Positions 1-8,204 of a stretch of DNA of 64,000 nt are shown here, in pieces (within the stretch, counting starts at the first letter, position 1; each line of letters opens with the position of its first letter). The notes below the pieces were generated by a model. The model saw nothing but the letters and a program-made list of their open reading frames with translations. It was not told the origin of the DNA and ran no database searches. Origin of the DNA: Clostridiales bacterium (lineage in GTDB: Bacteria; Bacillota; Clostridia; Lachnospirales; Anaerotignaceae); assembly GCA_018364635.1 (NCBI GenBank), contig JAGZLR010000003.1:1-64000 (forward strand), written 5' to 3'. A program made the position numbers and the translations under genes.

Positions 1-401
1 TCTAACTGTTTTTTCTGGATTTGATAATTCTTATTGCCTGTTGTATTCGTCTCAGACAACTGTATCTTCATCAGTGCGATTTCATTTTCCTTTGACTGGA
101 TCTCTTTTTCTATTTCAGAAGTGTCTAATTCTGCTAATACCTGTCCTTTCTTTACAGTATCGCCTTCTTGTACATAAATCTTTACAATCTCGTGGTGAAG
201 TTTTGATACTACTTCTATGGTTTCTTTTCCTTCCAGCGGCGCTTTCACACTGATTGTTTCTCGTATCTCTCCCCTGGTAATTGGAGAAGTCATAACAGTA
301 AGGCCTACTGGCTCTTTCTTGGAAGTAAATGCATAAGCAGCTGTGCCTACAGCTATGACAAAAACCGCAGCAATCACGATTTTTTTCTTTGTTATTTTCA
401 T
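1..401 (-). CDS. HlyD/RND-type efflux periplasmic adaptor subunit, N-terminal part (cut by window edge)
   Basis: The reading frame starts at ATG 399-401 behind an AAAGGGG ribosome-binding site and stays open to the left edge, so only about 133 N-terminal residues are visible. Residues 8-24 form a single membrane anchor. Then comes the lipoyl/biotinyl-like half-motif VKIYVQEGDTVKKGQVLAEL, typical of membrane-fusion adaptors, followed by a charged stretch that starts the coiled-coil hairpin. In Gram-positives such proteins usually pair with MacB-type ABC transporters encoded just downstream, which here lie outside the window. The exported substrate cannot be inferred. Confidence 0.85.
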   Translation of the reverse strand, partial: MKITKKKIVIAAVFVIAVGTAAYAFTSKKEPVGLTVMTSPITRGEIRETISVKAPLEGKETIEVVSKLHHEIVKIYVQEGDTVKKGQVLAELDTSEIEKEIQSKENEIALMKIQLSETNTTGNKNYQIQKKQL

Positions 402-522
402 GGTAACACCCCTTTAATTTAATTTTAAGTACATCATAATACGAAAATCTTACAGTTAATGGAATATAATTCTTCCAATTGTTTTAAAATTCAAATAAAA
501 TCAAACTAATTTTAAATCTACA

Positions 523-1734
523 TTAATCATTTTCACTGGATTCACTACACTGCATCCCGTCTCTACAAAGCAATTTTTGATAAAAATAGTCAATACAGAT
601 AGCTCCAAAGGGCGCTGTAATTAATATAGATAAAACAGCCACTGTAAGCACGATTTGACCACAGGCAAGACCCATAGATAGTGGGACAGCACCAATTGCT
701 GCTTGTACTGTTGCCTTTGGCGTATAAGCAAGCATACAGAATATTTTCTCTTTTGCTGTCAATTTTGTTCCAAGCACAGAAATAAACACACCAAACATCC
801 GAAACAACATAGCCAACAAAATAAGGATAATTGTAAGCACCCCTGCATTTACTGCATATGTTACATCGACTGTTGCTCCTACTAAGACAAATAAAATAAT
901 CTCTGCTCCAATCCAAAGTTCATTATATTTTTTAGAAAGCAAGGAGGCCATCTCCTCTTTCTTCTGATGTAAAGTAAGTCCCATTGTCATAATGCCAATC
1001 AAACCTGACATTTGTATCGCTCCAGTCAAGTGATTTTGTAAAGCGAGCAGAAGAAACGAGATACCAAACAAAATAATAACTTTCACTCCATCTCTGATAA
1101 AAATCTTCTGAAACCACACAGATAAGAAAAGGCCACAGACAATACCCACAAAAATTCCTAAAACGATTGACGTAGGAATCTGCAAGAAATTTCCAACGGA
1201 AACAGCACCCCCTTTGGCCAAAGAAGTAAACGCAGTAAACATAACAATGACATAGACATCATCTGCACTAGCACCAGCTAAAATCATCTGAGGAATACTG
1301 CGACTTACACCATACCCTTCTTCGATAAGCTTTATCATTCGAGGCACAACAACTGCTGGAGATACAGCTGCAATCACACTTCCCATCACGGCGGCTTCTA
1401 TGACTGTCACTCCCAACATGTTAGGTGCTAAAAGAATAACTCCTAGCATCTCAAAAGTCGCTGGCAAGAAACACATGAGGATTGCCGGCCGACCAACTTG
1501 TTTTAGATCATTGATATTTAACGTAAGACCTGCCCGCAATAAAATAATAACCAGTGCCAGCTGCCGCAAATCAGCTGCAATTGACATCATAGATTCATCA
1601 AGCAAATGAAACGCATGAGGGCTTAAAAGCATTCCAGCAAGTATCATCCCTAATAACCGCGGCAGATGCAACCGCTCCATCACATATCCAAAGAGCAGCC
1701 CTGACAACAAAATAAAAGCAAGACTTGTTAACAT
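523..1734 (-). CDS. Cation:proton antiporter (CPA/NhaP-KefB-like), fluoride-riboswitch controlled
   Basis: This 403-residue polytopic membrane protein has about 12 hydrophobic segments and the GLLFGYVMERLHLPRLLG opening typical of the Na+/H+ exchanger (CPA1/CPA2) fold. It includes a GASADDVYVIVMF stretch with paired acidic residues in a membrane segment, as expected for cation/proton exchange. The start is placed at ATG 1732-1734 because AAAGGGG lies just upstream. A longer frame starting at 1788 would begin inside the transcription terminator. It appears to be transcribed alone. The fluoride riboswitch in its leader suggests a role in coping with fluoride or the acid and ion stress it brings. 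Antiporters are one of the known non-crcB gene classes under this riboswitch. The transported ion is not known from sequence. Confidence 0.88.
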   Translation of the reverse strand: MLTSLAFILLSGLLFGYVMERLHLPRLLGMILAGMLLSPHAFHLLDESMMSIAADLRQLALVIILLRAGLTLNINDLKQVGRPAILMCFLPATFEMLGVILLAPNMLGVTVIEAAVMGSVIAAVSPAVVVPRMIKLIEEGYGVSRSIPQMILAGASADDVYVIVMFTAFTSLAKGGAVSVGNFLQIPTSIVLGIFVGIVCGLFLSVWFQKIFIRDGVKVIILFGISFLLLALQNHLTGAIQMSGLIGIMTMGLTLHQKKEEMASLLSKKYNELWIGAEIILFVLVGATVDVTYAVNAGVLTIILILLAMLFRMFGVFISVLGTKLTAKEKIFCMLAYTPKATVQAAIGAVPLSMGLACGQIVLTVAVLSILITAPFGAICIDYFYQKLLCRDGMQCSESSEND

Positions 1735-1764
1735 GAAATTTACCCCTTTCTTTTCCCAAAAATC

Positions 1765-1806
1765 AAAAAAAGCCAATAACTTCTGCAAAGTGCAGAAGTC
1801 ATCAGC
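1765..1806 (-). terminator. Riboswitch expression-platform terminator
   Basis: The strand GCTGATGACTTCTGCA (1806-1791) pairs with TGCAGAAGTTATTGGC (1787-1772) through 16 pairs including G-U pairs, with a CTT loop. It is followed directly by seven T residues. The 5' strand overlaps the aptamer's final stem, so ligand binding and termination exclude each other. Confidence 0.88.
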
Positions 1807-1852
1807 TTATCAGCGGTTTTGGCATTGCCATGGGAGAACCTCATTCCCAGCT
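1793..1852 (-). promoter_or_regulatory. Fluoride riboswitch (crcB motif) aptamer
   Basis: Read on the minus strand, the conserved core GGGAATGAGGTTCTCCC (1848-1832) carries the GG-N2-ATG and pseudoknot strand (GGGA with TCCC). An optional TGGC/GCCA hairpin follows, then ACCGCT-GATA-AGCTGATGACTTC. Stem 1 is GAGGTT with GACTTC, stem 2 is GCT with AGC, and the CTGATG core is intact. All fixed elements of the known fluoride aptamer are in order. Its last strand (GACTTC, 1800-1795) is also the first half of the terminator, giving a standard ON switch: fluoride stabilises stem 1 and blocks termination. Confidence 0.9.
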
Positions 1853-1859
1853 ATATAAA

Positions 1860-1888
1860 ATATAACACATTATTGGTTTCTCTGTCAA
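1860..1888 (-). promoter_or_regulatory. SigA-type promoter of the fluoride-responsive antiporter
   Basis: TTGACA at 1888-1883 and TTATAT at 1865-1860 on the minus strand are 17 bases apart. Transcription would begin close to 1853, right at the 5' end of the aptamer. Confidence 0.75.
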
Positions 1889-1970
1889 GATATCCTCTGA
1901 ACTCTGCTACTTTTATATCCTTGCCTCAGTGTCAATAAAATGATAAAATTAAAAAAATAGGAGGAGTTAT

Positions 1971-2405
1971 ATGAAAAGTAAAGTAATCAAAATCATACTT
2001 CCATTTTTAATACTTTTCTTGTGCTATCTATGGTTTGGTCATCCAATTGTTACCTACCATAATTATCAATTAAAAAAAGCTGTCTGTTCCATCCATAGCC
2101 AAGAAACTACGCTAAACGAAATCGTCCCTTTTGCTTGGGACAAAGTATATACATTTGGCCCTTATACAAGCAAGGAAGAAATCCAAAAAGAAATTGGGTT
2201 TCACAGCAACGCCATAAAAGAATCCGTCAGCGAAGATATGGTACAGCTTTTATTTGTTAAAAACAATGCTGTTACAGCCAGCATATGTAATTACAGCAGC
2301 AATTTAGGATATCGAATAGACTTCACAGGACATATTACCTTTGAGGAAAACGCTAAATTTACCGTGAGCTGGGACTCCGATGTTATCATTTTAAAAAAAA
2401 TATAA
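1971..2405 (+). CDS. Hypothetical membrane-anchored small protein
   Basis: The 144-residue product starts at an ATG behind GGAGGAG. Residues 5-23 are hydrophobic and preceded by lysines, so it is either a single-pass anchored protein or a secreted one. The remainder is soluble. It contains PFAWDKVYTFGPYTSKEEIQ, a W-D-K-V-Y-x-F-x-P-Y pattern also seen in small Firmicutes lipoprotein-like proteins of unknown role. There is no lipobox. It lies divergently from the riboswitch unit and ends 40 bases before the next promoter. I cannot assign a function. Confidence 0.7.
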   Translation: MKSKVIKIILPFLILFLCYLWFGHPIVTYHNYQLKKAVCSIHSQETTLNEIVPFAWDKVYTFGPYTSKEEIQKEIGFHSNAIKESVSEDMVQLLFVKNNAVTASICNYSSNLGYRIDFTGHITFEENAKFTVSWDSDVIILKKI

Positions 2406-2445
2406 TAGAAAACTTTTCCCTGAAATAAACCGACAGGCACATTGA

Positions 2446-2474
2446 TTGACAAAGTGCAGTTGGTTTAGTATGAT
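2446..2474 (+). promoter_or_regulatory. SigA-type promoter of the scaffold/GGGtGRT pair
   Basis: TTGACA (2446-2451) and TATGAT (2469-2474) have a 17-base spacer. The predicted start near 2481 gives a roughly 60-base leader and rules out any coding start at 2481. Confidence 0.75.
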
Positions 2475-2540
2475 AAAAAAATGAATCTTCAGTTAATCTA
2501 TCGCTGGAAATGTATGTTTATTGAAAGGAGTCTTACATAT

Positions 2541-3233
2541 ATGATTTATTCTACAGAAGTGCAGAGAATGTGCCCTGTGGCCAAAGGCGCTTATCATGGT
2601 CCAGCTCCTATCCCAGAAGAAGGTAAATGGGTGCAGGCAAAAGAGATTAAAGATATCAGCGGTTTAACTCATGGCATTGGCTGGTGTGCACCGCAGCAGG
2701 GCGCCTGCAAGCTAACATTAAATGTAAAAGATGGTATTATCGAGGAAGCCTTAGTAGAAACCTTAGGTTGCAGCGGTATGACGCACTCCGCAGCGATGGC
2801 TTCTGAAATTCTTCCTGGAAAAACATTGTTGGAAGCATTAAATACAGATCTTGTATGTGATGCCATTAATGTTGCAATGAGGGAATTATTCCTGCAAATT
2901 GTTTATGGACGTACCCAAACAGCCTTTTCCGAAGGCGGTCTTCCTATTGGTGCAAGTCTAGAAGATTTAGGAAAGGGCCTACGTAGCCAAGTGGGTACTA
3001 TGTTTGGCACAAAAACAAAGGGTCCACGTTACTTAGAGCTTACCGAAGGCTATGTTACTCGCATTGCCTTGAATGAGAATGATGAAACTATTGGATATGA
3101 GTTTATCAATCTTGGAAAAATGATGCAGGCGATCAAAAATGGTACGGATCCAAAACAGGCAATGGAAGACGCAAAAGGCCACTACGGTCAATTTGACGAC
3201 GCAGCAAAATACATTGACCCTCGTCAGGAATAA
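2541..3233 (+). CDS. Iron-sulfur cluster scaffold-like (IscU/NifU-N type) protein
   Basis: This 230-residue protein has an IscU/NifU-like core. It contains HGIGWCAPQQGACKLTLNVK and ETLGCSGMTHSAAMASEIL, with a Cys in the position typical of the scaffold family (LGCSG) plus further cysteines nearby. The tail after residue 120 is not part of classical IscU. The start at 2541 is set by GAAAGGAG at 2523-2530 and by the promoter location. It sits 15 bases upstream of the GGGtGRT gene, a pairing I know from Clostridia and one that suggests a common, still undefined, process. Direct proof of Fe-S binding is lacking. Confidence 0.75.
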   Translation: MIYSTEVQRMCPVAKGAYHGPAPIPEEGKWVQAKEIKDISGLTHGIGWCAPQQGACKLTLNVKDGIIEEALVETLGCSGMTHSAAMASEILPGKTLLEALNTDLVCDAINVAMRELFLQIVYGRTQTAFSEGGLPIGASLEDLGKGLRSQVGTMFGTKTKGPRYLELTEGYVTRIALNENDETIGYEFINLGKMMQAIKNGTDPKQAMEDAKGHYGQFDDAAKYIDPRQE

Positions 3234-3248
3234 TAAGGAGGATGGAAT

Positions 3249-4250
3249 ATGGCTCTATTTGAAAGTTATGAAAGAAGAATTGATAAAATCAATTCCGTCC
3301 TGAACGAGTATGGAATTGAAAATATAGAAGAATGTAGAGAGATCTGCCAAAACAACGGTTTCGATCCCTATACAATCGTAAAAAATATTCAGCCTATCGC
3401 CTTTGAAAATGCAGGCTGGGCATATACTGTTGGTGCAGCAATTGCAGTTAAAAAAGAGGTAAAGACAGCTGCTGAGGCAGCAGAAGCAATTGGTATTGGT
3501 CTACAGGCATTCTGTATTCCAGGCTCTGTTGCTGATGACCGAAAAGTTGGATTAGGTCATGGAAACTTAGGTGCAATGCTGTTACGTGATGAAACAAAAT
3601 GTTTTTGTTTCTTAGCTGGCCATGAGTCTTTTGCCGCAGCAGAAGGTGCCATCGGCATTGTAAAAAACGCAAATAAAGCTCGGAAAGAACCTTTGCGAGT
3701 CATTCTTAATGGTTTGGGTAAAGATGCTGCTCAGATTATATCTCGAATCAATGGGTTTACCTATGTACAGACACAATTTGATTACTCCACCGGTGTAGTA
3801 AATGTTGTAAAAGAAATTGCTTACTCCAATGGTGATCGTAAAAATGTGCGTTGTTATGGAGCAGATGATGTTCGTGAGGGCGTAGCAATCATGCATTTGG
3901 AGGGCGTTGATGTCTCAATCACCGGTAACTCTACAAACCCAACCAGATTCCAGCACCCTGTAGCAGGAACTTATAAAAAAGAGTGTGTAGAGCAAGGAAA
4001 AAAATACTTCTCTGTCGCTTCTGGAGGCGGTACAGGGCGCACACTACATCCAGACAATATGGCTGCTGGTCCAGCATCCTATGGAATGACAGATACAATG
4101 GGACGGATGCATTCTGATGCACAGTTTGCCGGTTCCTCATCTGTGCCTGCACATGTAGAAATGATGGGATTTCTAGGCATGGGAAATAACCCTATGGTAG
4201 GAGCAACTGTGGCTGTTGCGGTAGCCGTGGAAGAAGCTCTTAAAGCATAA
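3249..4250 (+). CDS. GGGtGRT family protein
   Basis: The 333-residue product contains the family signature SGGGTGRTLHPDN near residue 260. Glycine- and alanine-rich stretches follow (GMTDTMGRMHSDAQFAGSS, and GNNPMVGATVAVAVAVEEAL at the C terminus). The family is named for this motif and has no settled biochemical function. GGAGG lies 8 bases before the ATG. The gene ends at a strong terminator and forms a two-gene operon with the scaffold-like protein, so a role in metal-cluster or cofactor handling is a reasonable but unproven inference. Confidence 0.85.
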   Translation: MALFESYERRIDKINSVLNEYGIENIEECREICQNNGFDPYTIVKNIQPIAFENAGWAYTVGAAIAVKKEVKTAAEAAEAIGIGLQAFCIPGSVADDRKVGLGHGNLGAMLLRDETKCFCFLAGHESFAAAEGAIGIVKNANKARKEPLRVILNGLGKDAAQIISRINGFTYVQTQFDYSTGVVNVVKEIAYSNGDRKNVRCYGADDVREGVAIMHLEGVDVSITGNSTNPTRFQHPVAGTYKKECVEQGKKYFSVASGGGTGRTLHPDNMAAGPASYGMTDTMGRMHSDAQFAGSSSVPAHVEMMGFLGMGNNPMVGATVAVAVAVEEALKA

Positions 4251-4256
4251 CTGCGC

Positions 4257-4285
4257 AAAAGGCGAATAAATTTTATTCGCCTTTT
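4257..4285. terminator. Bidirectional terminator between GGGtGRT gene and spmB
   Basis: AAAAGGCGAATAAA pairs with TTTATTCGCCTTTT and has T-runs on both strands. It separates two convergent transcription units. Confidence 0.85.
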
Positions 4286-4816
4286 TTATTTCCATAAATA
4301 TTGGCAGATAAAAAAACTTGCTATAAGTCCAGCTCCATTGGCAAGCAATGCTCCTGGGATAATATATCTTGTCTTTGATGCCTTTACCTGAAAAAAATAT
4401 ATACTGATTGTATAAAATACAGTTTCTGTACAGCTCATCATCACAGAAGATAACCTTCCTACAAAAGAATCAGGCCCATAGACCTGAAAAATATCAATCA
4501 ACATTCCGCTTGCCGCTGAGGAAGAAACCAGCCGCATCATTGCTAATGGAACCGTCTGTACTGGAAAACCAGTCACCTGAGCAATTGGTAAAAGAAGCTT
4601 TACTAAAAAATCTAAAAAACCTGAGGCACGAAGAACAGATACGGCAACCATCAAGCCAATCAATGCAGGCAATATATCAAAAACTGTCAGCAGTCCTTCT
4701 TTCGCTCCCTTTAAAAATGTTGGCCATAGTTTCACATTACGAAAATAACCAAATAAAAGAATACTTACAGCTGTTGCAGGAACTATCATTTCCGAAAGAA
4801 AAAGAATCAGTTTCAT
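4286..4816 (-). CDS. spmB: Spore maturation protein B
   Basis: This 176-residue, strongly hydrophobic protein has the nucleoside-recognition (Gate) domain layout: GAKEGLLTVFDILPALIGLMVAVSV-like N-terminal part and a MMRLVSSSAASGMLIDIF centre. SpmB acts with SpmA in dehydrating the spore core. The ATG overlaps the spmA stop in an ATGA junction, so the two are translationally coupled. Length matches the family. Confidence 0.92.
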   Translation of the reverse strand: MKLILFLSEMIVPATAVSILLFGYFRNVKLWPTFLKGAKEGLLTVFDILPALIGLMVAVSVLRASGFLDFLVKLLLPIAQVTGFPVQTVPLAMMRLVSSSAASGMLIDIFQVYGPDSFVGRLSSVMMSCTETVFYTISIYFFQVKASKTRYIIPGALLANGAGLIASFFICQYLWK

Positions 4817-5388
4817 TTTTTTCTCCTCTCCATCACCAGCGCAAATATCACTCCTGCCAATGTTGAAATTAACGTAGCAATAATTCCAGCACCAACAATT
4901 TCCATTGGGGCTATGGAGCCATATTCCGCCCTGTAAGCAATTAAGTTAACAGAAAAAAGCTGCACTGAGGACATGTTTATAATTAAAAACATACACATTG
5001 CATGACTTGCTTCTTTTTTATAATGATTTAGTCGATCCAGCTCTTTCATTGCATTTAAACCTGCTGGTGTTGCAGCCCATCCCAAGCCCAAAAAATTTGC
5101 AGTTAAATTTGTAGCAATCGCTTTATTGGCTGGATCATTAGACGGGATATCTGGAAATAAAAATTTTAACAACGGCTGTAGCTTTTTAGATATCATTTGT
5201 ATCATTCCGCCTTCTTCTGCAATCTTCATCAGCCCTGTCCACATCGCCATAATTCCCGCCATTGTAACACAAAGCTGAACTGCATCTCTGCCACCTTGCA
5301 AAAATGCCTCAGATACTTCTGTAATTTTTCCCATAGCAATGGCAAAAATAACCCCTAAAAGCACCATGGAGCCCCATATGATATCCAT
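4813..5388 (-). CDS. spmA: Spore maturation protein A
   Basis: The 191-residue product opens with a membrane segment. It carries the family stretch NLTANFLGLGWAATPAGLNAMKEL, in which SpmA proteins keep an A-T-P-x-G-L core. It is the first gene of the spmA-spmB pair, with GGGGG eight bases before its ATG. In Bacillus these genes affect spore core water content and heat resistance. No sporulation-sigma promoter could be read with confidence upstream. The pair marks the host as a spore former. Confidence 0.92.
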   Translation of the reverse strand: MDIIWGSMVLLGVIFAIAMGKITEVSEAFLQGGRDAVQLCVTMAGIMAMWTGLMKIAEEGGMIQMISKKLQPLLKFLFPDIPSNDPANKAIATNLTANFLGLGWAATPAGLNAMKELDRLNHYKKEASHAMCMFLIINMSSVQLFSVNLIAYRAEYGSIAPMEIVGAGIIATLISTLAGVIFALVMERRKK

Positions 5389-5477
5389 AATAAATCCCCC
5401 TGTTTGTCCTTTTTTCTATTTTATTAGTAATATCTTGATTTTAGAAGGATAATATTGCCCTGTATTTCTGACATATA

Positions 5478-5506
5478 TTGACTTTATTAAATAGATATGA
5501 TATTTT
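5478..5506 (+). promoter_or_regulatory. Possible promoter of the AbrB-type gene
   Basis: TTGACT and TATTTT are separated by 17 bases. The -10 is weak, so this is a tentative call. Confidence 0.4.
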
Positions 5507-5544
5507 TAAGTCAACCTACTAACTTTATTCAAAGGAGGACTACA

Positions 5545-5802
5545 ATGAAATCCACAGGAATTGTAAGAAAAGTTGACGAACTTGGAAGAGTTGTTCTTCC
5601 AATTGAATTAAGGCGCAGCATGAATATCAATGTCAAGGATTCTATGGAAATATTTGTTGATGATGATAAAGTTATTTTAAAAAAGTATGAACCAGCAGAT
5701 ATATTTACTGGAAACATGGAAGATCTTATTGACTATAAAGGGAAAAAGGTGTCAAAAGCTTCTATTATAGAGATGGCTCAAATTGCTGGTATCATAAAAT
5801 AA
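5545..5802 (+). CDS. AbrB/SpoVT family transition-state DNA-binding protein
   Basis: The 85-residue protein begins MKSTGIVRKVDELGRVVLPI, the classic AbrB swapped-hairpin DNA-binding domain. The short C-terminal part (residues 50-85) presumably mediates oligomerisation. CAAAGGAGG seven bases before ATG 5545 fixes the start; a longer frame from 5497 would overlap the promoter. Such proteins repress post-exponential genes until sporulation begins. It is monocistronic, flanked by its own terminator. Confidence 0.9.
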   Translation: MKSTGIVRKVDELGRVVLPIELRRSMNINVKDSMEIFVDDDKVILKKYEPADIFTGNMEDLIDYKGKKVSKASIIEMAQIAGIIK

Positions 5803-5815
5803 AACTTGATTTATT

Positions 5816-5844
5816 AAAAAACAGAACATTTTGTTCTGTTTTTT
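5816..5844 (+). terminator. Terminator of the AbrB-type gene
   Basis: AAAAAACAGAAC pairs with GTTCTGTTTTTT around an ATTTT loop, a textbook Rho-independent terminator. Confidence 0.9.
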
Positions 5845-5964
5845 ATTTTTTGTGTATAAAAAAAAGTGTTCTGTCCATACTTACTACTGAGGATGTTATT
5901 TATCCCCCATAAAGTAACATTCTCTTCTACTTCTTCCCCTTATTGTTTGTCCGTTGATACGGAC

Positions 5965-5994
5965 AAAGAGCACAGACAGTTGTCTGTGCTCTTT
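5965..5994. terminator. Terminator at the end of murI
   Basis: AAAGAGCACAGACA pairs perfectly with TGTCTGTGCTCTTT immediately after the murI stop. On the minus strand a second hairpin (TTGTCCGT with ACGGACAA) follows, which may reinforce termination. Confidence 0.8.
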
Positions 5995-6798
5995 TTAATA
6001 CTTCTCTATATCGATCTCCTCTGCTTGGTAGATCTCTTTTAACGCTTTTTCACATAACTTACTGAACTTATTTGTTACATCGCTCAGATAAAATTTCTTT
6101 TCAGATCTATTTCCCTTTGCATGAAGCATTTGATTTTTTATCAAATAGTCTTTTACTGCAACCGCTGTTGCCCGTGCTGGATCTACTAAAATAACTCTTT
6201 CTCCTACAGTCTCACCAATACATCTTTTTAACAATGGATAATGAGTACAGCCTAAAACCAATGAATCTATTCCTTTTTGAATAAAATCTTCCAGGTACAT
6301 TTCCGCAGTCAGTTTTGTCACCTCATTGTAGGTCCACCCTTCTTCCACAAGGGGCACAAATAACGGACAGGAACGAGAATAAACCATTATCTCTGGATCT
6401 GCTTCACAAATCATTTGCCGGTAAGCATCACTTCTTATCGTAGCTTCTGTAGCGATAACTCCAATCTTTTTATTCTTTGTAGCCTTCAGTGCCTCCTCAA
6501 CCCCTGGCTGGACTACCCCAAAAATTGGCAAATCAAAAGTTTCTCTTACCGCCTCAATACTATTCGAACTTGCGGTATTGCAAGCAATAATTACAGCCTT
6601 CACATCCTTTGTAAGAAGAAAGCGGATATCTTGTTTCGAAAATTTTGTTACTGTATCTTTTGATTTATCGCCATAGGGAAGCCTTGCAGTATCTCCAAAA
6701 TAAATAATATTCTCATTTGGAAGTTCCTTTAAAATTTGTTTCACAACTGTAAGGCCGCCTACACCGGAATCAAATATTCCTATAGGCCTGTTATCCAT
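5995..6798 (-). CDS. murI: Glutamate racemase
   Basis: This 267-residue enzyme converts L-glutamate to D-glutamate for peptidoglycan. It begins RPIGIFDSGVGGLTVVKQIL and carries both catalytic cysteine motifs, ACNTASS (about residue 74) and LGCTHYPLL (about residue 185), plus YFGDTARLPYG. It lies 18 bases downstream of ddl, and both supply D-amino acids for the wall, so a ddl-murI operon is likely. It ends directly in a terminator. Confidence 0.96.
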   Translation of the reverse strand: MDNRPIGIFDSGVGGLTVVKQILKELPNENIIYFGDTARLPYGDKSKDTVTKFSKQDIRFLLTKDVKAVIIACNTASSNSIEAVRETFDLPIFGVVQPGVEEALKATKNKKIGVIATEATIRSDAYRQMICEADPEIMVYSRSCPLFVPLVEEGWTYNEVTKLTAEMYLEDFIQKGIDSLVLGCTHYPLLKRCIGETVGERVILVDPARATAVAVKDYLIKNQMLHAKGNRSEKKFYLSDVTNKFSKLCEKALKEIYQAEEIDIEKY

Positions 6799-6816
6799 TC
6801 TAATCCTCCTGGAAAA

Positions 6817-7878
6817 TCATACATTTTTATCAGTTGCAAGCTCGATTAAGTGGTCAATCAACACACCAATTTCAATTCCACCCTCTGCACAAAGCATTGG
6901 ATACATACTGATTGGAGTAAACCCAGGCATTGTATTTAACTCATTAAACACAACTCGATTAGTTTCTTTCTCTAAAAAAAAGTCTACTCGAGCTAAACCT
7001 GATCCATCCACTGCCTGAAAAATTTTTATAGCCGTTTTTTTGATCTCTTCTATCTTTTCTGCTGGGATATCTGCTGGAATCACTGTTTTGGATTCACTAT
7101 TGTTATATTTCGCATCATAGTCATAAAACTCAGCTGCCGAAAAAATTTCACCTACAGTAGAAGCTTTCACATCTTTCCCATTGCCTAAAACAGCACATTC
7201 CAGTTCATGACCAACAATATTTTCTTCTACTAAAATTTTTCTGTCATAGGCTGCTGCATTTTTTAGTCCCTGTACTAGTTCTTCTTTATCATGAGCTTTT
7301 GTAATCCCTACAGAAGACCCTGCATTTGCTGGTTTAATAAAGCATGGGAATCCAATCTTTTTTTCAATCTTATTTAAAATCGATTTTTTTGCAATATCTT
7401 CTCTTTTCACTAAAACAAAATCAGCCTGCGTCACACGTGCGTGTTTTGCAATAATTTTCGTATAGGCTTTATCCATAGAAACGCTAGAAGAAAGGACACC
7501 ACAGCCAACATATGGTATTTGGGCAAGCTCCAAAAGACCTTGAATCGTTCCATCTTCTCCATATAGACCATGCAGCACAGGGAATACCAAATCAACAGGT
7601 ATCAATTTTACCTTTGTTCCTACAATTTTTAACAAACCTCTGTGTGTTGCATCCGGACTTAATACTGCTGGTGTTCCATATTTCTCCCACTCACCATTTT
7701 TAATATTTTCTACAGGTCCGCTGTATATCATCCATTTTCCATCTTTTGTAATTCCAACCGGTATCACAAAGTACTTCTCTTGATCCATATTAGAAATTAT
7801 TGTAGAAGCGGACACTCTGGAAACCTCATGTTCCGAAGACTGACCACCAAATAACACAACTACCGTCTTTTTATTCAA
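6817..7878 (-). CDS. ddl: D-alanine--D-alanine ligase
   Basis: The enzyme joins two D-Ala residues for the peptidoglycan stem peptide using ATP. The N-terminal LFGGQSSEHEVS, the central FPCFIKPANAGSSVG loop and the C-terminal FNELNTMPGFTPISMYP are all present (ATP-grasp fold). I place the start at TTG 7878, because AGAGGGAT sits 5 bases upstream and the product then begins with the conserved KKTVVVLFGG strand. An earlier TTG at 7908 lacks a good site. Length is then 353 residues. A consensus promoter lies about 65 bases upstream. Confidence 0.94.
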   Translation of the reverse strand: MNKKTVVVLFGGQSSEHEVSRVSASTIISNMDQEKYFVIPVGITKDGKWMIYSGPVENIKNGEWEKYGTPAVLSPDATHRGLLKIVGTKVKLIPVDLVFPVLHGLYGEDGTIQGLLELAQIPYVGCGVLSSSVSMDKAYTKIIAKHARVTQADFVLVKREDIAKKSILNKIEKKIGFPCFIKPANAGSSVGITKAHDKEELVQGLKNAAAYDRKILVEENIVGHELECAVLGNGKDVKASTVGEIFSAAEFYDYDAKYNNSESKTVIPADIPAEKIEEIKKTAIKIFQAVDGSGLARVDFFLEKETNRVVFNELNTMPGFTPISMYPMLCAEGGIEIGVLIDHLIELATDKNV

Positions 7879-7947
7879 GTTAATCCCTCTCAATCTGTCA
7901 AAATACAAAAGTTTTTCATCTCTTCAAAACTTCTGCTTATCATTATC

Positions 7948-7976
7948 ATTATATTCATATCAGTTCATATTGACAA
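7948..7976 (-). promoter_or_regulatory. SigA-type promoter of ddl-murI
   Basis: On the minus strand TTGTCA (7976-7971) and TATAAT (7953-7948) are separated by 17 bases. It reads toward ddl. Confidence 0.75.
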
Positions 7977-8030
7977 TATGACTTAGAGATTATAAACGCC
8001 TCGCCTCTGCTAGCTTTCCATATAAACGAA

Positions 8031-8054
8031 AGCGCAGACAAATTCGTCTGCGCT
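8031..8054 (-). terminator. Ancestral lysS terminator, now stranded beyond the inserted element
   Basis: AGCGCAGAC pairs with GTCTGCGCT seven bases beyond the TAA of the displaced lysS 3' end (8062-8064). Its spacing fits the original terminator of lysS before the insertion. Confidence 0.6.
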
Positions 8055-8061
8055 CTGAATT

Positions 8062-8089
8062 TTATTGCAGTGGCTTCATCGTCGGGAAC
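8062..8089 (-). other. Displaced 3' end of lysS / distal attachment site
   Basis: Read on the minus strand, this piece encodes F-P-T-M-K-P-L-Q and a stop, in the same frame as the end of lysS. The 19 bases at 8071-8089 are identical to 10742-10760 inside lysS. This fits one side of a site-specific integration, where the element restored the gene end (now K-P-I-E-K) and pushed the native end away. Confidence 0.75.
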
Positions 8090-8204
8090 TTCTATTGAAG
8101 AAATTACAGTTTACTATATCCCTACAAATCGCCATTTGTCAAATAACTTTTCTTTTCCCCAATTATGTCATTGTACAATTCTTTATAAATAACTATAAGC
8201 TAAT

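Noticed and set aside
590..916. 108-codon frame within the antiporter region
   Set aside because: Out-of-frame shadow of the antiporter gene, with unusual cysteine and tyrosine content and no initiation site.
1735..1788. Longer N terminus for the antiporter starting at 1788
   Set aside because: The extra codons lie inside the riboswitch terminator hairpin, and the good ribosome-binding site belongs to ATG 1734.
2481..2540. Start of the scaffold-like gene at 2481
   Set aside because: It coincides with the predicted transcript start, and GAAAGGAG precedes ATG 2541.
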